A DNA stretch of 64,000 bases, taken from contig JBGTQJ010000016.1 of NCBI GenBank assembly GCA_041941305.1, forward strand, positions 62,001-126,000, in the 5' to 3' direction. Source of the DNA: JANSWP01 sp041941305 (GTDB lineage Bacteria; Bacteroidota; Bacteroidia; Chitinophagales; Saprospiraceae). Positions 34,828 to 43,602 of the stretch are shown piece by piece. The notes beneath the pieces are model-generated. The model was not told where the DNA came from and ran no database searches. It saw only the letters and a program-made list of their open reading frames with translations. Every line of letters starts with the position of its first letter. Position 1 is the stretch's first letter. The position numbers and the translations under genes were made by a program.

Positions 34828-35385
34828 TTTGATTATTTTTATTTAATTCTGAAGGCTGTAAAGATAAGACAAACTCATTAATCTAAAATTGCAAAAAAGT
34901 AATGTTAGGGATCCTATTCAATTACGGAAAATAATTAGAATAACTACCTCTACATGCATTCAAAATGACAGTTCTAAAAACATTAACAGCATTTTAAGAA
35001 AATGATGACAATTTTTAGTCAACACTTTTGGTTAGTTTGCTGTCTTTAACGTTGAAAAAGGCATACAATCTGAAAGCCGAAGTTACTTTTTCTAAAATTC
35101 AGGAACAGATAAAAAAAATAGTTTACAGTTTTCAAAAACGGCGTATGAATAAATAAGTATTGAACAATCGCTCACCTTAATCGAATAGGTTCAATTTTCA
35201 TACATAAATCAAGTATCGCATCTATGCCAGACTTCCCTCAAGTCTGGCATTTTTTATTTCATAATTTTCTAACTTAGCCCCTCAGATGAGTAGGCAAGTT
35301 CAATGGATTTACACCTACGTCAATATCCTGACAAAATTAGCATAGCCAAAGTATTCCAAAATTCCTAACCACAACCATAACTTTA
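34828..35385. other. 558-bp gene-free spacer upstream of the ECF sigma gene
   Basis: No coding frame of interest was found. The left part is the upstream region of the leftward C1 peptidase gene. The right part has a well-formed terminator-like hairpin (35224-35255) with no gene in front of it, and then about 130 bp leading to the sigma factor start. The stretch 34990-35220 could carry a small RNA ending at that hairpin, but I see no known RNA family in it. Confidence 0.5.
35224..35255 (+). terminator. Orphan terminator-like hairpin upstream of the ECF sigma gene
   Basis: Perfect 11-bp stem ATGCCAGACTT (35224-35234) / AAGTCTGGCAT (35240-35250), 5-base loop, then six T's counted with the last stem base. 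No coding sequence on its strand precedes it within 1.5 kb, so it terminates either an unseen small RNA or, as an attenuator, the sigma factor leader. Confidence 0.75.
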
Positions 35386-35976
35386 GTGCCCAATCCAGAA
35401 CAACACGAAAAAGAATTACTCGACTTGTTTGAAAAAGATAGCGAAAAGGCGATTGATTTGCTCTTTCGAAAATATTATGCGTATTTGTGTAAGTCTATTT
35501 TTAGGATAATACCTAAAGAAAATATTGCAGAAGATTTGGCACAAGATGTTTTTTTTGAACTATGGAAAAAAAGGGATAATATAAATGTAAACATCTCCTT
35601 TAAAGCATACCTGAGGCGGGCTGGAAGAAATAAAGCTTTAAATTTTATCCGAGATCAAAAAATTAAATGGGACGACGTTGATGAATTGGATACGGTAGAA
35701 AGCAAATTTTCTGAAGCTAGTGAAAAGGTTGAAGCAGGTGAATTGAAAAAATTGATTGATAAATCCATCAATGAATTGCCTGATAGGTGCAGACTGGTTT
35801 TTTCCTTAAGCAGATTTGAAGAAATGAGCTATCAGGAAATCGCAGACCAACTTGGAATTTCTATCAAAACAGTTGAAAATCAAATTTCCAAGGCATTGAA
35901 ACAGTTAAGATCAAAATTGGAACCTTATTTGTCGGAAGGAATGCTTTTTATACTAAGTTTAATAATGTTTTTATAA
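35386..35976 (+). CDS. ECF RNA polymerase sigma factor (FecI/Bacteroidota type)
   Basis: A 196-residue ECF sigma factor starting at GTG 35386. Region 2 has DLFEKDSEKAIDLLFRKYYAYLCKSIFRI and AEDLAQDVFFELWKKRD; region 4 has NELPDRCRLVFSLSRFEEMSYQEIADQLGISIKTVENQISKALKQLRSKL. It recruits RNA polymerase to target promoters, typically in a cascade with a FecR anti-sigma and a TonB-dependent receptor. The tail GMLFILSLIMFL is hydrophobic. The FecR gene follows, and between them lies an element (35992-36018) that may be its own target. Confidence 0.93.
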   Translation: MPNPEQHEKELLDLFEKDSEKAIDLLFRKYYAYLCKSIFRIIPKENIAEDLAQDVFFELWKKRDNINVNISFKAYLRRAGRNKALNFIRDQKIKWDDVDELDTVESKFSEASEKVEAGELKKLIDKSINELPDRCRLVFSLSRFEEMSYQEIADQLGISIKTVENQISKALKQLRSKLEPYLSEGMLFILSLIMFL

Positions 35977-35991
35977 AAAAAGGAAAATCGA

Positions 35992-36018
35992 GTAGGGGGG
36001 AAGAAAAAATGTTGTGTC
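35992..36018 (+). promoter_or_regulatory. Candidate ECF-type promoter before fecR
   Basis: GTAGGGGG (35992-35999), 14 bp, then GTGTC (36014-36018). The same two blocks with the same 14-bp spacing recur at 41072-41098 upstream of the Crp/Fnr gene. The position between ECF sigma and FecR is where an ECF-dependent promoter is expected. Assignment is inference from the matching pair. Confidence 0.55.
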
Positions 36019-36085
36019 CCCAACAATGATAGGAATACAGAACCGGAAAATTTGTGAACGATTGAAAAAGCAGAATCTTAGAAAA

Positions 36086-37021
36086 ATGACTTCTAAAAAT
36101 CAGTCAGGCTGGAAAATTTGGTCGCATTACTCAAAAGGCGAACCTGAAACTTTGGAAAAACTTTGGACTGCCACTGGCAAGTACCACGAGGGTTATGAGC
36201 CGAATGTTGAAATTGGTTTAAATAAATTGAAAAAGAGGATTGCAGCAGACCAAACGAATATTGTTAAAATTAATCCAACAAGAATATGGTTGCGAATCGC
36301 AGCTAGCTTGGTTGTTTTGTTAGCTGTAAGCTTTATTGTTCAAAATCTTATAACTAATTCAAAACAACAAATTGTATCCTCAGGAAATATTGCCAAAGAA
36401 GTGCTTTTAAAAGATGGTACAACGGTTTGGTTAAACCAAAATAGTGAATTGACCTTCCCATCCCCATTTGATGAAGATATTAGAACAGTCAAAATCAAGG
36501 GGGAAGGATTCTTTAAGGTAGCAAAAGACCCGGAAAAACCATTTATTGTGGAAACAGATTTTGGCAAAATTACAGTTTTAGGAACTTCTTTTAATATTCG
36601 TTGTCTTGAAGAGGAAGAACATGAGATTGTTCATGTCGAACATGGAAAAGTCGTTTATACTTCAAATAAAGGTGAAAAAAAGTACTTGGAAAAAGCTGAT
36701 AAAGGGATTTTAAAGAAAGAGAGTGGAGTTATTGAAATTGAAAACGATGAACGGTTCAATTCCTTTGCCTGGAGAACCAACAAACTTTCGTTTTTCGGCA
36801 ATTCCTTGAAAGAAATTTTTGAGAAAGTCAATCAAAACCTGAAAGTTGAATTTAAAGTCGAAAACACTAAAGCACTAGATTGTAAGTACACCGTTGATTT
36901 TGAATTGAAAGAGGTTAAAGAGGTTTTTGATGCATTGATGTTGGCATCCGATAATAACTTAAGGTTTGAACAATTATCTAAAAAGAAATATAAGGTACTT
37001 GGAAAAGGATGCCAGGATTAA
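36086..37021 (+). CDS. FecR-family anti-sigma factor / transmembrane sensor
   Basis: A FecR-type regulator of about 311 residues when started at ATG 36086 (MTSKNQSGWKIWSHYSKGE); the frame also opens at GTG 36014 and ATG 36026, but 36014 falls inside the candidate promoter, so I prefer the later start. It has a cytoplasmic N-terminal part, a single membrane helix (WLRIAASLVVLLAVSFIVQNLI), a periplasmic FecR domain (EVLLKDGTTVWLNQNSELTFPSPFDEDIRTVKIKGEGFFKVAKDPEKPFIVETDFG) and a C-terminal STN-like region (FFGNSLKEIFEKVNQNLKVEFKVE). It holds the sigma factor until the TonB receptor signals. A terminator follows it, then the receptor gene. Confidence 0.85.
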   Translation: MTSKNQSGWKIWSHYSKGEPETLEKLWTATGKYHEGYEPNVEIGLNKLKKRIAADQTNIVKINPTRIWLRIAASLVVLLAVSFIVQNLITNSKQQIVSSGNIAKEVLLKDGTTVWLNQNSELTFPSPFDEDIRTVKIKGEGFFKVAKDPEKPFIVETDFGKITVLGTSFNIRCLEEEEHEIVHVEHGKVVYTSNKGEKKYLEKADKGILKKESGVIEIENDERFNSFAWRTNKLSFFGNSLKEIFEKVNQNLKVEFKVENTKALDCKYTVDFELKEVKEVFDALMLASDNNLRFEQLSKKKYKVLGKGCQD

Positions 37022-37043
37022 TAAAAACACTATACTTAAAAAT

Positions 37044-37088
37044 AAAAATAAAGCCCTTAGCTCTCAAAGTTATGGGCTTTATTTTTTT
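37044..37088 (+). terminator. Terminator between fecR and the TonB receptor gene
   Basis: 13-bp stem AAAAATAAAGCCC (37044-37056) / GGGCTTTATTTTT (37074-37086), 17-base loop, ending in a T-tract (to 37088). It separates the regulators from the receptor gene. Confidence 0.85.
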
Positions 37089-37117
37089 GTGAACATTGAA
37101 CTTTAAGACTACCTTTG
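37086..37117 (+). promoter_or_regulatory. Putative housekeeping promoter for the TonB receptor gene
   Basis: TTTG (37086-37089), a 20-bp spacer and TACCTTTG (37110-37117), a good match to the Bacteroidota TTTG-N19/20-TAnnTTTG promoter. The -33 box overlaps the terminator T-tract. The start codon is 26 bp after the -7 box. Confidence 0.6.
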
Positions 37118-37142
37118 GAAAATCTGACTGACCAATTAGTAT

Positions 37143-39818
37143 ATGAAACTAATTTATCCCATATTTTTCATTCTCTTTCTAAAAAGTGCTGTTCTTTTTA
37201 CACAATCTCCACTCGAAACAAAATTAGATTATAAGGTTGAAGATCAAACTGTTGAAAACGCTCTTTATGAACTGATTTCCAGCTCTAAGGTTAGTATTAT
37301 TATTTCAAATAATTTATTGCCAAAAAACATTAAGGTGAGCCTTGATGTCAAAGAAGCGACTGTAAAAAATATCTTAGAATCAATTTTAAAAGAAACCAAG
37401 CTCACTTATCAGATAGTTGGAAATCAAATTGTTATTGTAAAACAACCTGAACCCGTCATAAAAAGAAAATATACCTTAAGTGGTTTTATAGAAAATAAAG
37501 AAACTGGCGAAAAAATAGTCAATGCTGGTATATATGATTCCAAAACCCAAATTGGGGCCTTATCAAACGAATATGGCTTTTTCAGCCTTACGCTCCCTGA
37601 GGGGGAAGTGGAATTGGTTTGTTCTTATCTTGGATATCAGACATTCACAACTACCATTTTACATTCTCAAAATCAAAAGCTAAATATCTCATTGAATCAC
37701 ACTTTTCTTAAAGAAATCGTGATTACTGCCAAAAATGATTCAGTTTTTGTTGAAAGCCCAAGCTTGAATTCTGATTACCTAATGATGGATAATGTAAATA
37801 AGCTTCCTAGTTTGGGAGGAGAGTCAGATGTGGTTCGGTTAACTCACCTGTTACCCGGAATTCAAACTGGTGCCGATGGAGTTGGTGGAATCTCAGTCCG
37901 AGGGGGAAATGTAGACCAGAATCTTTTTTTATTGGATGGAGTTCCAGTTTACAATCCTCATCATGCAATTGGCATTTATTCAATTTACAATTCAAGTGCA
38001 ATTCGAAGTGCTGAATTGATTAGAGGTCCATTTCCTGCAAAATATGGAGGAAGGATAAGTTCGGTAATGGATGTCCGAACAAAGGAGGGAAATATGAAAG
38101 AGTCTTCCGTTGATTTAGATATGGGCTTAACCTCAATGAAATTAAAATTAGAGGGACCAATAAAGACAGATAAAACCTCTTATTTTATTTCTGGAAGACA
38201 ATCGCTATTCCATTTATATAGCATTCCCCTGACAAGGAGAATTCGAGAGGATAATGGTATAGATGGGTTTATTAGTTATTCCTTCTTTGATTTGAACCTG
38301 AAGCTAAACCATAAAATCTCCGAGAGTGATCATTTTTATATCAGCTATTATAGGGGCAGCGATAATTTTACTGATGAAAACACCTTTCAAAGAACAGCTA
38401 GTCCAGATTTTTTATTTGATATCGATGACTTTGAAACCATTTCCTGGGGGAATGAAATAGGCTCTTTCAGGTGGAATCATGTGTTTAATCCCAAATTGTT
38501 TGCAAATATTACCCTTACTTATAGCCGATATTTTTATGAGGCCTCCAACCTCGTAGCCATTAGAACCAGTCAGGATTCTATCTTTTTGAATGCTAGAACA
38601 GGAGATTTTGAAAATGAATCCAGAAATAGAGATTTGGCAGGCTCTATTGAATTTGATTATGCATTAAATGAAAATCATCTGTTGGAGTTTGGATTGAATG
38701 CTACTTATCATCGCTTCAAATTAAGTACCTCCCTGGAAGAGAAAACAGTTTTTGAATTAAAAACCACTGAATTTCTTCTAGGAGATTCTGTCCCATATAT
38801 TCTAAAGTCCTATGAATTTGATGCCTTTATTCAAGATCAATGGAAAATTTCTGATCAATGGAATGCCAACATAGGACTAAGAATATCTGCGATGGGTTGG
38901 ACAGATAAAACATACCTTTTGCCCCAACCCAGGTTAAGCCTGAATTACTATCCAAGCGACAAAGCCCAATTTCAATTAGCTCTGGGGAAAACTGTACAGC
39001 ATTTACACCTCCTTAGCCCCTCAAATAATATTAGTGGATTGCCAAAAGACCTCTGGGTTAATTCTACCTCCTTGATCAGACCTCAGGAATCCTGGCAATT
39101 TATGATCGGTTTCCAACAAAAGTTTAAGAATGGCGTGGAGTTCAATTTTTCCCATTACTACAAAAAGCTGGATAATTTGATCTCTTTTAAAGAAAGTAGT
39201 TTATTATTATTCAATTCAGATGATTGGCAAAATAGAGTTGAATTGGGACAAGGATGGACCTATGGAACTGAGTTAATGCTTAAAAAACAAACTCCCAGGT
39301 TTTCAGGGTGGTTAAGTTACACCTTAGCGAAATCTACAAGGCAGTTTGATGGTACAATTAACAATGGAAAAAAATTTCCTTTTCGATTGGATAGGCGCCA
39401 TAATTTAAATCTAACTTTCTTATACAAATTTTCATCTAACATAGAATTTGCTGCGAACTGGGTTTATGCCTCGGGCAGCTTGTTCACGGCTCCAGAAGCA
39501 ATCGCCTGGTTTATTGCTCCCAGTTCACCCGAGTCACCCCATGAATCTATTTTGAGTTTTGAAATTGGTGAATCAAAAAACAATCGTTCATTTAGAGATT
39601 ACCATCGTCTTGACCTTGCGGTAAACTTTCTATTTCAATTTAGAAAGATCCATTATACCATAAAACTTGGAGTCTATAATGCCTATGTGCGATTAAACCC
39701 TATTTATGCTGACTTTAATGAGCGTTATACGCCTACAGAAGGTTTTGGAATTGACGCTAAACAAGTAAGCTTACTCCCTATATTCCCCTCCTTACGATTC
39801 CATCTTAAATTTCTCTGA
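37143..39818 (+). CDS. TonB-dependent outer membrane receptor with STN and peptidase-regulatory-like domains
   Basis: An 891-residue outer-membrane receptor: signal peptide (about 1-20), an STN-like signalling/secretin N-terminal domain (about 24-100, LDYKVEDQTVENALYEL), a carboxypeptidase-regulatory-like beta-sandwich (about 108-195, LSGFIENKETGEKIVNAGIYD), a plug domain with LPGIQTGADGVGGISVRGGNVDQNLFLLDGVPVYNPHH (about 237-278), and a C-terminal barrel. It imports or senses an unknown ligand with TonB energy. An STN domain normally contacts a FecR-type protein, which agrees with the upstream sigma/FecR genes. The DUF4249 lipoprotein gene follows, a common pairing with this type of receptor. 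Confidence 0.92.
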   Translation: MKLIYPIFFILFLKSAVLFTQSPLETKLDYKVEDQTVENALYELISSSKVSIIISNNLLPKNIKVSLDVKEATVKNILESILKETKLTYQIVGNQIVIVKQPEPVIKRKYTLSGFIENKETGEKIVNAGIYDSKTQIGALSNEYGFFSLTLPEGEVELVCSYLGYQTFTTTILHSQNQKLNISLNHTFLKEIVITAKNDSVFVESPSLNSDYLMMDNVNKLPSLGGESDVVRLTHLLPGIQTGADGVGGISVRGGNVDQNLFLLDGVPVYNPHHAIGIYSIYNSSAIRSAELIRGPFPAKYGGRISSVMDVRTKEGNMKESSVDLDMGLTSMKLKLEGPIKTDKTSYFISGRQSLFHLYSIPLTRRIREDNGIDGFISYSFFDLNLKLNHKISESDHFYISYYRGSDNFTDENTFQRTASPDFLFDIDDFETISWGNEIGSFRWNHVFNPKLFANITLTYSRYFYEASNLVAIRTSQDSIFLNARTGDFENESRNRDLAGSIEFDYALNENHLLEFGLNATYHRFKLSTSLEEKTVFELKTTEFLLGDSVPYILKSYEFDAFIQDQWKISDQWNANIGLRISAMGWTDKTYLLPQPRLSLNYYPSDKAQFQLALGKTVQHLHLLSPSNNISGLPKDLWVNSTSLIRPQESWQFMIGFQQKFKNGVEFNFSHYYKKLDNLISFKESSLLLFNSDDWQNRVELGQGWTYGTELMLKKQTPRFSGWLSYTLAKSTRQFDGTINNGKKFPFRLDRRHNLNLTFLYKFSSNIEFAANWVYASGSLFTAPEAIAWFIAPSSPESPHESILSFEIGESKNNRSFRDYHRLDLAVNFLFQFRKIHYTIKLGVYNAYVRLNPIYADFNERYTPTEGFGIDAKQVSLLPIFPSLRFHLKFL

Positions 39819-39966
39819 CCTTTTATTTTTTTAGGCATTTAACAATCTTCTTTCATATTGTGTTTTTTGACATATAAATGTGGAATAATTAAAACTATTC
39901 TGCATTGTCCTTTCAATTGCCAAATTTTATTGCGACATTTGTTGGCACACTGACGAATTTTTTAGT

Positions 39967-40935
39967 ATGAAAGCCACCAACACACTTTTCCTTTGTTTAT
40001 TATTTTCCCTTTGCATATTTACCAACTGTGAAGAACCTCTTGATCTTGATCTCCCCAATTATGAAGCAAAACTTTTAGTTCAAAGTAATTTTACAAATAA
40101 TCATGTATTAAAGGTAACAGTGCAAAGAATGAATGAAGTAACAGGAAGTGAACCACTTAGGAATTTCATTTCTACGGCTGTTGTGAAGGTGTACCAGGAT
40201 TCCAATTTAATTGAAATGTTGGAAGGTGAAACTTTTGAAGCAGATTATCAAGATGTAACTATTATTGCTCCTCGTTATACCACTGTTGATTTTACACCTC
40301 AAACCGGAATTCCTTATACTATCGTTGTGCAAGTACCGAATTTTGAAGAAGTTAGGGCTACCAGTATGATTCCAATAAATATTCCTCTAGATTCAATTTC
40401 TTTTCAAAATACAATAGACGATGTGGGAGGTGGAATTAATCAGGTGGATTTTGAAGTGAATATTGAATTTGATGATCCTGTTCAAGAAGATAATTATTAT
40501 CATATTATTTTTATACAGGAAAAAACAGAATTTAATTTAACTCCTGATGGACAAATTGAACCGATTTATACAGATTTAGTATTGCCAGGCAACTTTCAGG
40601 TTAATCCTAAATATTCAAATAATTCCATTATTAAATTTTCTGATCAAAGAAGTTTTTTAATAGCGGACAATCTTTTGAACGGGCAGAAATTTACCATTCC
40701 ATTTGAAGGTTATATTACCTACGACGCAAATTCCCATGTTTTAGAACCATTTAAAGTTGAGTTTAGAACCGTTACAGAAGATTATTATAAATACTTAAAA
40801 GGTATCGCTCAAAATTTGCAATTTGGTTCAGACCCAAATTCTGGACCTGGCTCAATCCATAACAACATTAGAGGAGGCTACGGTAATTTTTCAGGCTATA
40901 ATTCGGTAATCACTACATTTGATATTGGGAATTAA
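39967..40935 (+). CDS. DUF4249-family lipoprotein
   Basis: A 322-residue exported protein with a lipoprotein signal (FSLCIFTNC, cysteine at about residue 21) followed by EEPLDLDLPNYEAKLLVQSNFTNNHVLKVTVQR, typical of the DUF4249 family found next to TonB-dependent receptors in Bacteroidota. It is presumably outer-membrane anchored and may help the receptor capture its ligand, by analogy with SusD-like partners, though it is not homologous to SusD. The acidic residues after Cys fit a surface-export signal. Function is unproven. Confidence 0.85.
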   Translation: MKATNTLFLCLLFSLCIFTNCEEPLDLDLPNYEAKLLVQSNFTNNHVLKVTVQRMNEVTGSEPLRNFISTAVVKVYQDSNLIEMLEGETFEADYQDVTIIAPRYTTVDFTPQTGIPYTIVVQVPNFEEVRATSMIPINIPLDSISFQNTIDDVGGGINQVDFEVNIEFDDPVQEDNYYHIIFIQEKTEFNLTPDGQIEPIYTDLVLPGNFQVNPKYSNNSIIKFSDQRSFLIADNLLNGQKFTIPFEGYITYDANSHVLEPFKVEFRTVTEDYYKYLKGIAQNLQFGSDPNSGPGSIHNNIRGGYGNFSGYNSVITTFDIGN

Positions 40936-40951
40936 TACAATTATTATCCAG

Positions 40952-41000
40952 AAAAAATGCCCTTAAGTTTTATATGATGATGCTTAAGGGCATTTTTTTT
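40952..41000 (+). terminator. Intrinsic terminator after the DUF4249 gene
   Basis: Stem 40952-40967 / 40983-40998, core AATGCCCTTAAG / CTTAAGGGCATT, 15-base loop, with a T-tract. It ends the receptor-lipoprotein transcript. Confidence 0.85.
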
Positions 41001-41071
41001 GGAACTTAAAATTTTTGATTCTTTCGAAAATTCTCACCTTTTAAGAAAAAGAAAAAAAATATTCTGCTGGA

Positions 41072-41098
41072 GTAGGGGGGGACTAAAAATTTGGTGTC
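41072..41098 (+). promoter_or_regulatory. Second GTAGGGGG-N14-GTGTC element, upstream of the Crp/Fnr gene
   Basis: GTAGGGGG (41072-41079), 14 bp, GTGTC (41094-41098). Same blocks and same spacing as 35992-36018. It lies about 107 bp upstream of the Crp/Fnr start and just after the terminator of the previous gene. Likely target of the nearby ECF sigma factor; inference. Confidence 0.55.
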
Positions 41099-41204
41099 AA
41101 TATAATTGAGGACGCCAAATAAAACCTTTCAAAGCGACTTCTTAAACATACCTGAGAACAACACTTTCAAATTGAAATTGTTAACGTATCCAAAAATATT
41201 GATT

Positions 41205-41885
41205 ATGAATTCAATACATGCAAATTCCTTTCTCAGCCAATTTCCACTATTTGAACTTCTTAATGATGAGGAATTGAACCGCCTGCACAATATGGTGGAA
41301 AAGAAAATAAAACCGAAATACAGTTATATATACCTTCCAGATGAACCTTCAGATACCATATTTTTTCTTGCCAAAGGGACAATCAAAATTGGAACCCATT
41401 CAGACGATGGGAAAGAAGTAATTAAATCCTTGATACATCCCACTGCAATGTTTGGAGAATTGGGTTTGATTGGAGAAAAGAAAAGACAGGATTTTGCCCA
41501 GGCTTTAAAAGAGGAAGTCCATATCTATGCGCTTAGAGTTGAAGATTTTAAAAAACTGATGCGGACCAATTATCAATTATGTGATAGAGTAATGCAGTTA
41601 TTTGGTTCCAGGCTTATGAGGGCTGAAAATAAATTGGAATCACTGATCTTTAAGGATGCAAGAACCAGAATTATTGATTTTATAAAAGATTCTGTAAATA
41701 CCCGTGGTAGAAGAATTGGTTATGAAATGTTGCTAAAGCATTCTCTTACTCATCAGGATATTGCAAATATTACCTGCACTTCTCGCCAGACTGTAACATT
41801 AGTATTGAATGAATTGAGAAAATCGGATCTGATTTATTTTAATCGAGGAAAAATATTGGTTAGAGATATGGCAAAATTAGCCTAA
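41205..41885 (+). CDS. Crp/Fnr-family transcription regulator
   Basis: The start is placed at ATG 41205 (MNSIHANSFLSQFPLFELL), which gives a 226-residue protein of normal family length; the frame is open back to 41106. An N-terminal cyclic-nucleotide-binding-like barrel (PDEPSDTIFFLAKGTIKIGTHSDDGKEVIKSLIHPTAMFGELGLIGEKKRQDFAQAL) and a C-terminal winged helix (SLTHQDIANITCTSRQTVTLVLNELRKSDLI) identify it. No Fe-S cysteine set is seen, so it is not a classical FNR oxygen sensor. The candidate ECF promoter upstream suggests that it is part of the ECF regulon; it sits next to the receptor/lipoprotein genes. Confidence 0.9.
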   Translation: MNSIHANSFLSQFPLFELLNDEELNRLHNMVEKKIKPKYSYIYLPDEPSDTIFFLAKGTIKIGTHSDDGKEVIKSLIHPTAMFGELGLIGEKKRQDFAQALKEEVHIYALRVEDFKKLMRTNYQLCDRVMQLFGSRLMRAENKLESLIFKDARTRIIDFIKDSVNTRGRRIGYEMLLKHSLTHQDIANITCTSRQTVTLVLNELRKSDLIYFNRGKILVRDMAKLA

Positions 41886-41981
41886 TAATCATTGATGTAT
41901 TGAATACTTGCTTCATACAATTCAACGCTCTCTTTTCTATGGCGCTCTCGAAAAATTCTTAAAGTATTGTGCTCTCTAAGT

Positions 41982-42013
41982 TAAAATGGCTGTCCAAATT
42001 GGCAGCCATTTTA
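41982..42013. terminator. Terminator between crp-like and rRNA methyltransferase genes
   Basis: 11-bp perfect stem TAAAATGGCTG (41982-41992) / CAGCCATTTTA (42003-42013) with a 10-base loop, between convergent genes; A- and T-rich ends on both sides. Confidence 0.75.
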
Positions 42014-42033
42014 TTTTAAAAGAGTTCAACAAT

Positions 42034-43410
42034 TCATTTCGGAAGCTCCATTCTAATTCTATATTCTTTTGGCAAATAATTATTGAATCGATTACTAAAA
42101 ACCTTTATCCAACCCAAGTTTTGCCCTTTATACCTTACCAAAATAAAACCTTGAAGGTCATTTTTGCATGAAAAGGCTTCCTTCTTAAGAAATTTTAAAG
42201 CTTCCTTTAAGCTCAAATCCAAATGTGGGTAATTGGGATTGACAATTGTGCTCAAAGCTAATGCATGTGAAGGAATAAAATGGTCTCCTTTAAAACTACC
42301 TATTTCGAGGCCGAATTCCTTTTTAAACAATATTGAATCGAGAAATTGACAATCGGAAATGTGTGACTTTAGGATTGCTCTGATTTTCATTTTAGGAGTA
42401 TGGAACAAAGCGTATTTCTCAGGAGTTGCAAGCCAGGGTTTCAACTTCTCTGCATCTTTGTTTGCTAACTTTTTTAAAGCTCTAAAAGAGTTATTCTTAA
42501 TCCTCCTTTTTTCTTGGAATTTACCAACTTTTTTTAAACATGCTATATAAAATCCTTCTCCTCTGACTTTGTGGGGATAAAATTGTTTGCCAAATTCAGT
42601 TGAAGTAATGTTCCAATCCTTAGGTGTGTGTATCGTTTTTATTTCATAATTGAAACTGTCAACCAACCATTTGACATTTAAGTCGTTTTCTATGTTGTTA
42701 TAGGTACAGGTAGAATAAATCATATATCCCCCGGGTTTAATTAACTCTTGAGCATTGTTTATAATTCTCTTTTGTCGACTTGAACAAAATTCAACATGCT
42801 TTGCCGACCATTCTTGTCTTGCCCTTAAATCTTTTCTAAATAATCCTTCTCCGGAACAAGGAGCATCAACCAATACTATATCAAAAAAACCACAGAGTTT
42901 TTTGAGATCCGAAGAGTCATGATTACTTAAGTGAGTATTGATATATCCCCATTTAGTGATATTTTCTTTTAAAACTTTATACCTACTATGAATGACTTCA
43001 TTAGAAAGTAAAAAACTCTCATCTGAAACTGCATCTGCCAACAATGTGGATTTTCCACCAGGAGCGGCACATAAATCAAGAATTTTCAAGTCTTCCATGG
43101 TTGGAAATAGCTGTGAAAGAACATATTCCAAATACATTGATGAAGCTTCTTGAACATAATATGCACCGGCATGAAATAAAGGATCCAATGTAAATGAGGG
43201 TCGCACTTTTAGATATATTCCTTTATCGAGATTCCATTTTACTTTATCAAGATTTTCTTCCCATTTTTTTAATTTTTTTGAATTTAATCGAATACTAATT
43301 GGGGGAGATGATTCCATTTCCTGTATAAAAGTAGTTAGGTCTTCACCTATCGAGGCTTCCATCTTATTTAAAAAAGAAGCTGGTAAAGGAATATGGATTT
43401 CTTTTTTCAT
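42034..43410 (-). CDS. NOL1/NOP2/Sun-family RNA (cytosine-5) methyltransferase, RsmF-like
   Basis: A 458-residue SAM-dependent RNA m5C methyltransferase. Motif I is KILDLCAAPGGKSTLLAD (about residue 108-125), motif IV is VDAPCSGEGLFRK (about 182-194) with the release cysteine, and motif VI holds the catalytic cysteine in IYSTCTYNNIEND (about 235). The last 150 residues match the C-terminal RNA-binding/PUA-like extension of RsmF/YebU type enzymes that modify 16S rRNA. Target position is inferred, not seen. Single-gene, leftward transcript. Confidence 0.88.
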   Translation of the reverse strand: MKKEIHIPLPASFLNKMEASIGEDLTTFIQEMESSPPISIRLNSKKLKKWEENLDKVKWNLDKGIYLKVRPSFTLDPLFHAGAYYVQEASSMYLEYVLSQLFPTMEDLKILDLCAAPGGKSTLLADAVSDESFLLSNEVIHSRYKVLKENITKWGYINTHLSNHDSSDLKKLCGFFDIVLVDAPCSGEGLFRKDLRARQEWSAKHVEFCSSRQKRIINNAQELIKPGGYMIYSTCTYNNIENDLNVKWLVDSFNYEIKTIHTPKDWNITSTEFGKQFYPHKVRGEGFYIACLKKVGKFQEKRRIKNNSFRALKKLANKDAEKLKPWLATPEKYALFHTPKMKIRAILKSHISDCQFLDSILFKKEFGLEIGSFKGDHFIPSHALALSTIVNPNYPHLDLSLKEALKFLKKEAFSCKNDLQGFILVRYKGQNLGWIKVFSNRFNNYLPKEYRIRMELPK

Positions 43411-43491
43411 TTATGGAAATTAAAAGGAAAAATTAAATTCTGTACAAAGAAATAAACTCCAGTAAAAAAGAATTGTTTCTTTCGAGGACAA

Positions 43492-43521
43492 TTTGAAATG
43501 GCAAAATATATTGTAAGTTTG
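43492..43521 (+). promoter_or_regulatory. Putative promoter for the fusion gene
   Basis: TTTG (43492-43495), 18-bp spacer, TAAGTTTG (43514-43521): both boxes and the spacing match the Bacteroidota housekeeping promoter. It is about 80 bp upstream of the start at 43603. Confidence 0.65.
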
Positions 43522-43602
43522 CGCCCTTTTTTTGATGAATTTCGAAATAATATTTTTTCAGCTAGATTTCCAAACACTATTTGAACAAAAAGACATAAAG
43601 AG

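Noticed and set aside
36014..36085. FecR start at GTG 36014
   Set aside because: The GTG lies inside the GTGTC block of a repeated promoter-like element, and the translated 24 residues do not resemble FecR N-termini; ATG 36086 gives a natural start.
41106..41204. N-terminal extension of the Crp/Fnr gene to TTG 41106
   Set aside because: The extra 33 residues are not family-like, and the ATG at 41205 gives normal length and domain position.
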